Assembly (NCBI GenBank): GCA_016938395.1
Contig: JAFGUS010000012.1
Location: forward strand, 1 to 14,828
Length of the DNA: 14,828 nucleotides
Direction of reading: 5' to 3'
DNA from: Coriobacteriia bacterium
GTDB taxonomy: Bacteria; Actinomycetota; Coriobacteriia; Anaerosomatales; Anaerosomataceae
This document shows positions 1 to 7,590 of the stretch, one piece after another. The notes under the pieces were generated by a model. It searched no databases, had not been told where the DNA came from, and saw only the letters and a list, made by a program, of their open reading frames with translations. Made by a program: the position numbers and the translations under genes. Within the stretch, counting starts at the first letter, position 1, and each line of letters begins with the position of its first letter.

Positions 1-1026
1 AAGCGCACCGTGCTCGTGGCCAACACGTCCAACATGCCGGTTGCCGCTCGCGAGGCGAGCGTCTACACCGGCATCACCATGGCCGAGTACTTCCGCGACA
101 TGGGCTACGACGTGGTGTTGCAGGCCGACTCCACGAGCCGCTGGGCCGAGGCGATGCGCGAGATCTCCGGCCGGCTCGAGGAGATGCCGGGCGACGAGGG
201 CTTCCCCGCCTACCTCGGCACGCGGCTGGCGTCGTTCTACGAGCGAGCCGGGAAGGTGGAGTGCCTCCAGAGTGCGCTGCCGTCGGAGTCTTCGTCGCTG
301 TCCTCGGGCACAACCCGCCCTGCGGAGGCTTCCTCAGACTCCGCGGCAGCGCCTGTGGCAGGCGCGCCCCGTACCGGCTCCATCTCCGTCGTCGGCAGCG
401 TGTCTCCTCCGGGCGGTGACCTCTCGGAACCGGTCGTACAGAACACGCTGCGCGTCGTGAAGGTCTTCTGGGCGCTGCAGGACCAGCTCGCGTTCCAGCG
501 GCACTTCCCGGCCATCGACTGGCTCACGAGCTACTCGCTGTACCTCGACAAGATCACCCCGCACTGGGCGGTCGAGGTCTCCGACTCGTTCCGGGCGCGC
601 CGCGACGAGTGCATGGCGATCCTCCAGCGCGAGAACGAACTGGCCGAGATCGTACGGCTCGTGGGCGTGGAGGCGCTCTCCCCCGAGGAGCAGATCCTCA
701 TGGAGACCGCCAAGTCGATACGCGAGGACTTCCTGCAGCAGAATGCGTTCCGCGACGACGACCAGTTCTCATCGCTTCACGAGCAGGACCGCCTCCTTGA
801 GATCGTGCTGCTGTTCCACCACACGGCGATCAGGGCGCACGATCACGGCGCGTCGCTCAAGGAGATCTTCGCCGCTCCCGTGCGCGAGCACATCGCCCGC
901 GCCAAGTACCTCACCGAGGAGCGCCACGCCGAGTTCGACGAGATCGCCTCGGAGATCGAGACGCAGCTCGTCGGGTCGGGCACGCCTGATCCGGAGAGTG
1001 CCGTGTACGCGGGAGGTGAGCGGTAG
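1..1026 (+). CDS. ntpA: V/A-type ATPase catalytic subunit A, 3' part (N-terminus outside window)
   Basis: This is the C-terminal 341 residues of the catalytic (ATP-binding) subunit of a V/A-type proton or sodium ATPase, which forms the A3B3 head with subunit B. The frame is open from the first base, so the gene starts upstream. The P-loop and the N-terminal barrel, roughly the first 40% of a usual 580-590-residue protein, are not in the window. Family landmarks are [18 protein letters not shown] (from residue 41 of the visible part), FYERAGKV (about 79-86), SPPGGD (135-140), and then the [12 protein letters not shown] and TSYSLY segments of the helical C-terminal domain. Between ERAGKV and the [14 protein letters not shown] strand, the protein has about 44 residues where Thermus subunit A has about 12. 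The extra Ser/Ala/Pro-rich stretch matches a 101-nt palindrome in the DNA (separate entry). The TAG stop overlaps the GTG start of subunit B by one base. The family call is very secure. Confidence 0.97.
   Translation, partial: KRTVLVANTSNMPVAAREASVYTGITMAEYFRDMGYDVVLQADSTSRWAEAMREISGRLEEMPGDEGFPAYLGTRLASFYERAGKVECLQSALPSESSSLSSGTTRPAEASSDSAAAPVAGAPRTGSISVVGSVSPPGGDLSEPVVQNTLRVVKVFWALQDQLAFQRHFPAIDWLTSYSLYLDKITPHWAVEVSDSFRARRDECMAILQRENELAEIVRLVGVEALSPEEQILMETAKSIREDFLQQNAFRDDDQFSSLHEQDRLLEIVLLFHHTAIRAHDHGASLKEIFAAPVREHIARAKYLTEERHAEFDEIASEIETQLVGSGTPDPESAVYAGGER
263..363 (+). repeat. 101-nt imperfect palindrome inserted in frame in subunit A gene
   Basis: The sequence folds back on itself almost completely. 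Bases 274-291 pair with 336-352 (17 base pairs with one bulged T at 283). This is extended outward by 263-266 with 360-363 and 267-269 with 356-358, and inward by 302-305 with 325-328 and 308-310 with 321-323. The loop is about 311-320. It encodes a low-complexity Ser/Ala/Pro/Thr stretch where other A subunits have a short surface loop, and its length (about 32 extra codons) roughly equals the palindrome. It keeps the frame and contains no stop. This resembles protein-coding palindromic elements such as the Rickettsia RPEs, but family membership is not shown here. I saw no second copy in the window. Confidence 0.75.
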
Positions 1027-2453
1027 TGCGCGAGTACATGACCACCCGCGACATCGTCGGGCCGCTACTGCTCATCGAGAGCGTGACCGACGTGACGTAC
1101 GGCGAGCTCGTGGAGCTCGAGTTCCCGGACGGCACGCGCTCGCTCGGCAACGTCCTTGAGGTGAACCAGGACGTCGCGCTTGTCCAGGCGTTCGAGGGGA
1201 CCCGCGGCTCCAACCCGTCGCAGACCAAGGTGCGCTTCCTCGGCCGGTCCCTCGAGCTCGGCGTCTCGCGCGACATGCTCGGGCGTGTGTTCGACGGCCT
1301 CGGGCGTCCGGCCGACGGCGGGCCCGAGATCATCCCCGACACCCGGCGGTCGATCTACGGCTCGCCGATCAACCCCACCGCGCGCGACTTCCCCGACGAC
1401 TTCATCCAGACCGGCGTCTCGGCCATCGACGGGCTGAACCCGCTCGTGCGCGGCCAGAAGCTGCCCATCTTCTCGGGCTCGGGCCTGCCGCACAACCAGC
1501 TCGCGGCCCAGATCGCGCGCCAGAGCGCGGTGCTCGAGCGGTCGGCCGAAGACACCATCGGCGGTAAGGCCGAAGGTGACTTCGCCGTGGTGTTCGCCGC
1601 CATGGGCATCACCTTCGAGGACGCCGACTTCTTCATCGATGAGTTCCGGAACACCTCGGCCATCGAGCGCGCGGTGCTCTTCCTCAACCTCGCGGACGAC
1701 CCGGCCGTTGAGCGCATCGCCACGCCGCGCATGGCGCTCACCGCTGCCGAGTACCTCGCGTACGACTGCGACATGCACGTGCTCGTCATCCTCACCGACA
1801 TGACCTACTACTGCGAGGCGCTGCGCGAGGTCTCGGCCGCACGCAAGGAGGTGCCCGGCCGCCGCGGCTATCCGGGCTACCTCTACACCGACCTCGCCAC
1901 CATCTACGAGCGCGCCGGTCGCGTGAAGGGCCGCAAGGGCTCGATCACGCAGGTACCGATCCTCACCATGCCCGACGACGACAAGACGCACCCGATCCCC
2001 GACCTCACCGGCTACATCACCGAGGGGCAGATCGTGCTCGACCGCAACTTGCACCGGCGCGGCATCTACCCGCCGGTGGCCGTCTTGCCCAGTCTGTCGC
2101 GCCTCAAGCAGAAGGGTATCGGCCCGGGCAAGACGCGCGAGGACCACGCCGACCTCTCCAACCAGCTGTTCGGCGCGTACGCGCGCGGCCTGCAGGCCAA
2201 GGAGCTCGCGGTCATCCTCGGCGAGGCGGCGCTCTCCGACGAGGACAAGGCGTTCGTCGCGTTCGCCGACGCGTTCGAGGACCGCTTCATCCGGCAGGGG
2301 CCGCACGAGGAGCGCTCGGTGGGTGACACGCTGGCCATCGGTTGGGATCTCGCGAGCCGTCTGCCGCGGAGCGAACTCAAGCGCATCAAGGACGAGTTCG
2401 TGGAGAAGTATCTGCCTCGTCCCGACGACGCGGAAGGCGGGGCGTCTGCGTGA
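1026..2453 (+). CDS. ntpB: V/A-type ATPase regulatory subunit B
   Basis: This is the non-catalytic nucleotide-binding-fold subunit that alternates with subunit A in the ATPase head. It has 475 residues, a normal length. It opens with the [14 protein letters not shown] beta-barrel start, has a degenerate P-loop ([11 protein letters not shown], residues 150-160, without the GKT of subunit A), and continues with [39 protein letters not shown] and the [13 protein letters not shown] segment, all typical of B subunits. GTG at 1026 is chosen because GGGAGGTGAG (1011-1020) lies five bases upstream. An ATG at 1038 is in frame but is less well placed. The start overlaps the subunit A stop, and the TGA stop is covered by the GTG of the next small gene, so translation along the cluster is probably coupled. 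Confidence 0.98.
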   Translation: MREYMTTRDIVGPLLLIESVTDVTYGELVELEFPDGTRSLGNVLEVNQDVALVQAFEGTRGSNPSQTKVRFLGRSLELGVSRDMLGRVFDGLGRPADGGPEIIPDTRRSIYGSPINPTARDFPDDFIQTGVSAIDGLNPLVRGQKLPIFSGSGLPHNQLAAQIARQSAVLERSAEDTIGGKAEGDFAVVFAAMGITFEDADFFIDEFRNTSAIERAVLFLNLADDPAVERIATPRMALTAAEYLAYDCDMHVLVILTDMTYYCEALREVSAARKEVPGRRGYPGYLYTDLATIYERAGRVKGRKGSITQVPILTMPDDDKTHPIPDLTGYITEGQIVLDRNLHRRGIYPPVAVLPSLSRLKQKGIGPGKTREDHADLSNQLFGAYARGLQAKELAVILGEAALSDEDKAFVAFADAFEDRFIRQGPHEERSVGDTLAIGWDLASRLPRSELKRIKDEFVEKYLPRPDDAEGGASA

Positions 2454-2644
2454 GCGACGGACTCCTCATCGCGATCGTGCTGGGGGCTCTCGCCGTGCTC
2501 CTCGTGGTGCAGGTCGTCTCCGCGCGCGCTGCCCAGCGCATCGGCGGGCGGTCGGCCACGCCGGCGATCGTGCTGAGGGCAGTGAACGCCGTCGCGGTGG
2601 TCGCGCTCATCACGTGGCTGCTCTGGGACCGGTTCGGGGGCTGA
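2450..2644 (+). CDS. Small two-helix membrane protein between ATPase subunits B and D
   Basis: This is a 64-residue protein that starts at GTG 2450 inside a GTGA overlap with the subunit B stop. It has two strongly hydrophobic segments, about residues 5-23 ([19 protein letters not shown]) and about 39-60 ([21 protein letters not shown]). They are joined by a short basic stretch containing RAAQRIGGR, which by the positive-inside rule would face the cytoplasm and leave both ends outside. It ends four bases before the subunit D start. I recognise no family. It is too short and too different to be the usual proteolipid subunit K, and the conserved Glu of that family is not evident in either helix. 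It is probably a real gene because of the coupled start, the compact spacing and the protein-like hydrophobic pattern. A role in assembly or membrane attachment of the ATPase would be a guess from position. Confidence 0.7.
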   Translation: MSDGLLIAIVLGALAVLLVVQVVSARAAQRIGGRSATPAIVLRAVNAVAVVALITWLLWDRFGG

Positions 2645-2648
2645 TGCG

Positions 2649-3305
2649 ATGACCAAGATGCGCGTGAACCCCAACCGCATGGAACTCCTCAAGCTCCGGC
2701 GTCGCCGCGACGTGGCCAAGCGCGGCCACAAGCTGCTCAAGGACAAGTTCGACGAGCTCCTGAAGGAGTTCATCGCGCGCATCAGCGAGAACCGCCGGAT
2801 GCGCGCCGAGGTGGAACGCGAACTCGCGGTCGCCTACGGCCTGTTCGCGGTGGCGCGCGGCGAGGCGGGCCGCTCGGCTATCGACGAAGCGCTGCTCTCC
2901 GGCGCCCCGGGAGACATCGTCGAGACCTCGGAACGCAACGTGATGAGCGTGCGCGTGCCCGAGTTCACGCTCGGCGAGCTGCCGGAGCCGGGCGGCTACT
3001 CGCTCGCTACGATGCCGGTGGTTCTCGACGAGGCGCTCGGTGCACTCGGTGCCGTGGCGCCCAAGATGCTCGAACTCGCCGCGCGTGAGAAAGCGATCGA
3101 GCTTCTCGCGGCCGAGATCGAGCGCACCCGCCGTCGCGTGAACGCGCTCGAGTACGTGCTCATCCCGTCGATCAACGAGACGGTGCGCGACATCCAGATG
3201 AAGCTCGACGAGGCCGAGCGCGGGAACCTCACACGCCTCATGAAGGTGAAGGACATGATCGCGCAGCAGCAGGAGGCCGCCGAAGGCGGGGCTGACCTGC
3301 CGTGA
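2649..3305 (+). CDS. ntpD: V/A-type ATPase central-stalk subunit D
   Basis: This is the central rotor-shaft subunit, equivalent in position to F-type gamma. It forms a long antiparallel coiled coil in the A3B3 head and transmits rotation to the membrane ring. At 218 residues it has the family's usual length. The N-terminus (MRVNPNRMELLKLRRRRDVAKRG, HKLLKDKFDELLKEF) and the C-terminal helix (RTRRRVNALEYVLIPS, then TVRDIQMKLDEAERGNLTRLMKVKDM) are diagnostic. The ATG start is preceded by a G-rich run (2636-2641) rather than a strong ribosome site, which fits translational coupling to the small gene four bases upstream. The TGA stop overlaps the GTG of the peptidase gene. The A-B-(small protein)-D order is the usual A-B-D order with one inserted gene. 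Confidence 0.97.
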   Translation: MTKMRVNPNRMELLKLRRRRDVAKRGHKLLKDKFDELLKEFIARISENRRMRAEVERELAVAYGLFAVARGEAGRSAIDEALLSGAPGDIVETSERNVMSVRVPEFTLGELPEPGGYSLATMPVVLDEALGALGAVAPKMLELAAREKAIELLAAEIERTRRRVNALEYVLIPSINETVRDIQMKLDEAERGNLTRLMKVKDMIAQQQEAAEGGADLP

Positions 3306-4357
3306 CGAGGACGGCGGCCCGCGCGCTGGCGGTCGTCGCGGTTCTCGCCGTTGCCGCACTGACCGCCTGGGGGCTGCTCGTCGTTCTCGGCGGTGACACG
3401 GTGGAACTGACGTTGCAGGCGCTCCCCGAGGCGGCTGACGACGGCGGGTCGATCGCCTCGGCGCGCGATGCCGCAACCTCGGCGCTGCCCGCGGCCCCGC
3501 AGCCCCGCGACGCCACCCCGGTGGGCTCGCGGGAGTTCGACGCGGATGCTGCGATGCGCACGATCCGGGAGCTCGAAGCCTTCGGCGTACGGGGTGGTGG
3601 CAGTGACGCCGAGGCACGGACGGCCGCATATCTCGGCGAGCGCCTGGCGGGACTCGGACTGGCGGTGCGTGTTGAGGAGTTCCCGCTGCCGGGCGGGGCT
3701 ACGAGCAGCAACGTGATCGCGCGCGTTCCCGGCTCGAGCGATACGGTCATCGTGCTGGGCGCTCACTACGACACGAAGCCGCCATCGCCGGGTGCCAATG
3801 ACAACGCCTCGGGCTGCGCGGCGCTGCTCGAGATCGCGCGGCTCGTGGCGCAGGAGCCGGTAGCGCCCACGGTCGAGATCGTCTTCTTCGGCGCCGAGGA
3901 GGTCATCGGCAGCGACCCGGACGATCACCACTTCGGCTCGCGCTACCGCGCGGCGAACATGACGCATGCCGAGTGGGCGACGGTGGCCGGCATGATCTCC
4001 ATCGACATGATCGGCTACGGTCCCGACTTCCACTCGCGCACGATGGGCGAGGGCCCTCAGGACCTCTCGGATATGGTGCTCGAGCGTGCTCGCACGACGG
4101 GCGTGCCGATGACCTACCGTGCGGATCCCGGCGCGAGCGGGTGGAGTGATCACGAGGCGTACGAGCTCGGCGGCGTCCCCGTCTCCTGGATCGAGTGGCG
4201 CGACGACCCCGTGTACCACACGGCGCAGGACACGGCGGGGCACGTGTCGTCGGAGAGGGTGGCCGCGGCCGGCCGGCTCGTGCTCGGGCTCGTGCGGGAC
4301 CTCGACCAGGCCGACCTCGCGCGGCTGCTCGCATCCCGCACACAGACGCGCCCCTAG
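3302..4357 (+). CDS. Membrane-anchored M28-family zinc aminopeptidase
   Basis: This is a 351-residue protein with an N-terminal hydrophobic segment (residues 7-30) that should act as an uncleaved signal anchor. An Ala/Pro-rich linker of about 45 residues follows, then an M28 (aminopeptidase Y/S-like) di-zinc peptidase domain from about residue 82. The visible metal-site set is complete: H155 and D157 (LGAHYDTKP), D167 (GANDNASG), the catalytic Glu pair E199-E200 (FFGAEE), D235 (SIDMIGYG) and H306 (VYHTAQDT). The enzyme should release N-terminal amino acids from peptides outside the membrane. The GTG start lies in a GTGA overlap with the subunit D stop, so it is probably the last gene of the ATPase transcript. 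I know of no functional tie between M28 peptidases and V-ATPases. The exact substrate cannot be told. Confidence 0.92.
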   Translation: MTRTAARALAVVAVLAVAALTAWGLLVVLGGDTVELTLQALPEAADDGGSIASARDAATSALPAAPQPRDATPVGSREFDADAAMRTIRELEAFGVRGGGSDAEARTAAYLGERLAGLGLAVRVEEFPLPGGATSSNVIARVPGSSDTVIVLGAHYDTKPPSPGANDNASGCAALLEIARLVAQEPVAPTVEIVFFGAEEVIGSDPDDHHFGSRYRAANMTHAEWATVAGMISIDMIGYGPDFHSRTMGEGPQDLSDMVLERARTTGVPMTYRADPGASGWSDHEAYELGGVPVSWIEWRDDPVYHTAQDTAGHVSSERVAAAGRLVLGLVRDLDQADLARLLASRTQTRP

Positions 4358-4718
4358 GGGACGACGGGCGCACCGCACCCGTCGCGCGTGGCTCGCCACC
4401 AGTGTGTCCGGCCGTTCAGCCCGCCATTCCGACCGTCCGTCGCATCCGCATCTGCGGTTGTCGGATGCCGGGCGGCGACATCTAAAGTCCGCGCTCGCGC
4501 GCTCCGATTACAGGAGTGTCAGGCCAAGCAAACACCACCTGACGACTCGTCCGGCCCAATGGTGGCGCCCCTCCATCCGGAGGGTCGGACAGGACCCGCA
4601 ACAGGCCCCGGGGTGGCGAAGAACCCCGGGGCCTCAAGTATTCCCGGGTGCCGCGCGCTCAGTGCGGGCGATGTGCCTCTCCAGCCGGACTCCGCACTCG
4701 CTCGGCCGGCCGCGCCGC
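4358..4718. other. Gene-free convergent region with several hairpins
   Basis: This is a 361-base gap between the + strand M28 gene and the - strand tldE gene. No convincing coding frame is visible. It contains three clear inverted repeats: 4442-4448 with 4462-4468 (GCATCCG/CGGATGC), 4569-4574 with 4579-4584 (CCCTCC/GGAGGG, four-base loop), and the strong 12-bp hairpin at 4603-4634 listed separately. The layout suits transcription termination from both sides. None of the hairpins has a clear U-tract. Confidence 0.6.
4603..4634. terminator. Perfect 12-bp GC-rich hairpin, likely bidirectional terminator
   Basis: AGGCCCCGGGGT (4603-4614) is exactly complementary to ACCCCGGGGCCT (4623-4634), with an eight-base loop. 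It sits between the convergent M28 and tldE genes, about 85 bases past the tldE stop and about 245 past the M28 stop. There is no T-run on either side, which is common for terminators in high-GC actinobacteria. The role is inferred from structure and position. Confidence 0.65.
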
Positions 4719-6062
4719 TTACCCCGTCTCGCCGGTGAACTCCCAGCGCTCGAGGAGCAGCGCCGGTACGAGCGTGGCGCCGCCCTCTCCGGGGCCGATG
4801 AGGGTCCGCTGAGCTCCGACCGACCGCACATGCGAGAGCGCTTCGAGCGCGCCCTGCGTGAAGCGCTGATTGCGCACCGCCGACGTGAGCTGGCCGTCCT
4901 CGATGAGGAAGGTGCCGTCGCGGGTCATCCCGGTGAGCACGACCTTCATCGGGTCTTCCACGTTCACGTAGTGGAACCGCGTGACGTAGATGCCGCGCTC
5001 CACTGACGCGATCATGTCTTCCACGGTGGCGTCGCCCGCGGCCATCTCGAGGTTGAGCGCGATCGGACCGTACGGGTTCGGCGCCGGCAGCGCGTGCCCC
5101 GTGTTGGGCAGCGACAGCTTGTGCGCGTAGTAGGAGTCGGTCACCGGGCCCACCGCCACGCCGCCCTCGATGAGTGGCGTCCGATGCTTCGGCTGCCCCT
5201 CGTAATCGAACGAGATGCCGACCGTTCCGGGTGCAAGCGCGTCGTCGTAGATGCTGATGCGACCGTCCATGATCGAGGTACCGAGTGCGTCGCACAAAAA
5301 CGAACCGCCCTCGGCGAACGCCTTGCCGCTGAAGCCTACGTAGCCGAGGAAGTCGACGATGTCGGCGACCGCTTCCGGTGCGAGCACAACGGTGTACACG
5401 CCGGGCTCGAGTGAGGCCGGGTTCTCCGAGCGCTCCGCAGTGCGAGCCGCCCGGCCGCCGAGGGCCGCTGGCGCGAATGACGCCGCGTCGGCGCCGAGGA
5501 AGGAGGCCCAGCCGTTGCCGCCGGCCTCGCCCATGGAGAGCACGGTGGCTCGCAGGTCGCCCGCCTCCATCGCCGCGTCCACGCCCTGTGTGCTCGCGAT
5601 CGCCACGGCGTAGTCGTTCACGGCCACGGTCCCTGCCGCCGTAAGGCCGCGCGCCTCGGACTGGCCGATGATCGCGCGCGCCGCTTCGGCACGGCGGTCG
5701 GCGTCGTAGCCGAGCGTCGCCGGGTTCACGCGATCGGCCACGGACACCGGTTGTGCCTCCGGCAGGCCCGGGAAGTCCGGATCCTCCGGAGCGTGCCGGG
5801 CCGCCTCGACCGCTGCAGCGGCACAGCGCACCAGGGCGTCGTCATCGAGGCGGTTCGTGCTCGCCACGCCGGTACGCGTGCCGAGGACCGCTCTGATCGA
5901 GAGGTGCGTGTCGCTCTCGGCCACGTTCTGGTGGATGCGGTTGCCCGCGAAGCGCGTGAGTGCGGATGCCGAGGACGTGACGACCGCCTCGGCTGCGTCG
6001 GCAGGTGTCACGTGTGCGGCGCGGTCGGCAAGCGTGCGGGCGTCTTCGAGTGAGAGTCTCAT
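4719..6062 (-). CDS. tldE: TldE/PmbA-type subunit of the TldD/TldE metalloprotease
   Basis: This is a 447-residue partner subunit of the TldD-TldE heterodimeric zinc protease, which in other bacteria trims unfolded peptides and RiPP precursors (microcin B17 in E. coli). The family pattern is present: an N-terminal domain that binds the partner (TRFAGNRIHQNVAESDTHLS...), the EPGVYTVVLAPEAVADIVDFLGY segment, FDYEGQPKHRTPLIEGGV in the middle, and the TRDGTFLIEDGQL ... LEALSHV end. It lacks the HExxxH zinc motif, as expected for the non-catalytic subunit. The start at 6062 is chosen because its ATG overlaps the tldD TGA as ATGA, and a GGTGGGA-type ribosome site lies just upstream inside tldD. Longer upstream in-frame starts would lie inside tldD. 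Confidence in the family is high. Confidence 0.95.
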   Translation of the reverse strand: MRLSLEDARTLADRAAHVTPADAAEAVVTSSASALTRFAGNRIHQNVAESDTHLSIRAVLGTRTGVASTNRLDDDALVRCAAAAVEAARHAPEDPDFPGLPEAQPVSVADRVNPATLGYDADRRAEAARAIIGQSEARGLTAAGTVAVNDYAVAIASTQGVDAAMEAGDLRATVLSMGEAGGNGWASFLGADAASFAPAALGGRAARTAERSENPASLEPGVYTVVLAPEAVADIVDFLGYVGFSGKAFAEGGSFLCDALGTSIMDGRISIYDDALAPGTVGISFDYEGQPKHRTPLIEGGVAVGPVTDSYYAHKLSLPNTGHALPAPNPYGPIALNLEMAAGDATVEDMIASVERGIYVTRFHYVNVEDPMKVVLTGMTRDGTFLIEDGQLTSAVRNQRFTQGALEALSHVRSVGAQRTLIGPGEGGATLVPALLLERWEFTGETG

Positions 6063-7501
6063 CGTCCCACCCCCACCCGGACGTTGCGGAATCTCGCGGG
6101 AGCCGCGCCATGCGCAACGTGTGCCACCTGCATCGGCTCGCCCTTCCCGCAGTTGGGGATGCCCCACACCTGCCAATGCTTGGGCGAGCACACCGCGTCG
6201 CACGAGCCCCAGAACTGCGGCGTGATGCCCGTGTAGTTAGGGTTCTTGATCATCCGGCCGAGCTTCCCGTCTTTGATCTCCCAGCCGATCTCGCATGCGA
6301 ACTGGAAGTTGAGGCGCCGGTCGTCGATGGACCACGAGTTGTTCGTCTCGACGTAGATGCCGTCGTCGGTGTCGGCGACAAGCTCGTCGAAGCCCCACGA
6401 CCCCGGCTCGAGACTGATCGTCGTCATGCGCACGAGCGGCTGGCGGTTCCATCCGTCGGCCCGCATGCAGCCGTTCGATGTGCGCCCGATGGCGAGCGCT
6501 GACTCGCGCGAGCTCTGGAAGCCGGTGAGGATGCCGTCGCGGATGAGGAAGTCGCGCTGCGCCGGTACGCCCTCGTCATCCCATCCGAAGCTGCCGAGCG
6601 AGCCGGGCACCGTGGCATCGGCAGTCACCGTCACCTTCTCGGAGCCGTACCTCAGCGTCCCGAGGTCGTCGAGACCGAGGAACGACGTTCCCGCGAAGGC
6701 GGCCTCGTCGCCGAGCACGCGGTCGAGCTCGGTGGGGTGTCCGATCGACTCGTGCACCTGCAGGGCCACCTGCGACCCGTCGATGATGACGGTGGTCGTC
6801 TCCGATGGGCAGCTGTCGGCCGAGAGGAGCGCGGCTGCCTGCTCACCCACGCGCGGGGCATGCCCCGCGATGTCGAGCGCGAGTACGGCCTCCCAGCCGC
6901 CCTGCACTGCCTGTCCGCCGTGCGAGTTGGGGTACGAGCGGGGGAGCATCTCGCCCTCGCCGATGGCGTAGGCGACGATGCCCGCCTGCGACTCGGTGTA
7001 CGACTGCTCGATGAGCGAACCCGCGCTCGAGCCGAACATCTTGTGCACGCCGAGGAACGCCATACGCGCCGCCGAGACGCGGACTGCGGCCTCGGCACGC
7101 AGCGCTTCATCGGCCGCGAGCAGGATCGCGAGCTTGTCGTCGACCGGCACGGTGAACGGATCGATCTCGCAGGGGCCGGTCCACGTGTCGCGGTAGGCGT
7201 CCACGGGCGCGAGGCGGACCGGCTCGCGGAGTGAGGTGGCCGCTGCGCGTGCGAGCGCGACCGCCTCGCGTGCTGCCGTGCCGATGCCGTCCCCGCTCAT
7301 GTCGGCGGTGGCGGCAAAACCCCAGGCGCCGTCGGCGATCACGCGGATGCCGAGGCCGAACGATTCGCTCGACCCGATCGCATCCACGCGCCCGGTGCGC
7401 ACGGAGAGCTCCTGCTCCCGTGTTTCGACCACGCGTGCGTCTGCGTACGTTGCACCGGCTATCGCGGCGGCGTCGAGCGCCTCGGCGATGATGTTCTTCA
7501 T
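6059..7501 (-). CDS. tldD: TldD catalytic subunit of the TldD/TldE metalloprotease
   Basis: This is a 480-residue zinc protease subunit that cleaves unfolded or linear peptides together with TldE. The zinc motif HESIGH (HExxxH) is at residues 250-255, followed by PTELDRVLG. A Cys near the C-terminus (C451 in NCGKGEP) is in the position of the third metal ligand known from E. coli TldD. The N-terminal part (YADARVVETREQELSVRTG) and NNSWSIDDRRLNFQFACEIGWEIKDGK are typical of the family. The ATG start at 7501 has an excellent ribosome site (AGGGGGACGC directly upstream). The stop overlaps the tldE start, so both subunits should be made together. No RiPP precursor or modification gene is visible nearby, so a housekeeping peptide-turnover role is more likely than a dedicated one. 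Confidence 0.96.
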   Translation of the reverse strand: MKNIIAEALDAAAIAGATYADARVVETREQELSVRTGRVDAIGSSESFGLGIRVIADGAWGFAATADMSGDGIGTAAREAVALARAAATSLREPVRLAPVDAYRDTWTGPCEIDPFTVPVDDKLAILLAADEALRAEAAVRVSAARMAFLGVHKMFGSSAGSLIEQSYTESQAGIVAYAIGEGEMLPRSYPNSHGGQAVQGGWEAVLALDIAGHAPRVGEQAAALLSADSCPSETTTVIIDGSQVALQVHESIGHPTELDRVLGDEAAFAGTSFLGLDDLGTLRYGSEKVTVTADATVPGSLGSFGWDDEGVPAQRDFLIRDGILTGFQSSRESALAIGRTSNGCMRADGWNRQPLVRMTTISLEPGSWGFDELVADTDDGIYVETNNSWSIDDRRLNFQFACEIGWEIKDGKLGRMIKNPNYTGITPQFWGSCDAVCSPKHWQVWGIPNCGKGEPMQVAHVAHGAAPARFRNVRVGVGR

Positions 7502-7590
7502 GCGTCCCCCTGTTGGTCGGCACGTGAGAGTCGAGCGCGCAGTCGGGCGTCGTGTGTACGTTCAGACGATAGCAGAGCGGGGAGGTTGCG

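Noticed and set aside
1065..2306. Long open frame on the - strand opposite subunit B
   Set aside because: It is a mirror of a strongly coding high-GC gene, with Val/Arg/Glu/Asp-rich sequence and no recognisable domain or ribosome site.
2996..4399. Long - strand open frame opposite subunit D and the M28 peptidase
   Set aside because: It overlaps two well-supported genes completely and has Arg/His-rich shadow composition without domain signals.
4358..4718. Palindromic element copy in the convergent region
   Set aside because: The hairpins there do not share arm sequences with the palindrome in the subunit A gene; they look like terminators.
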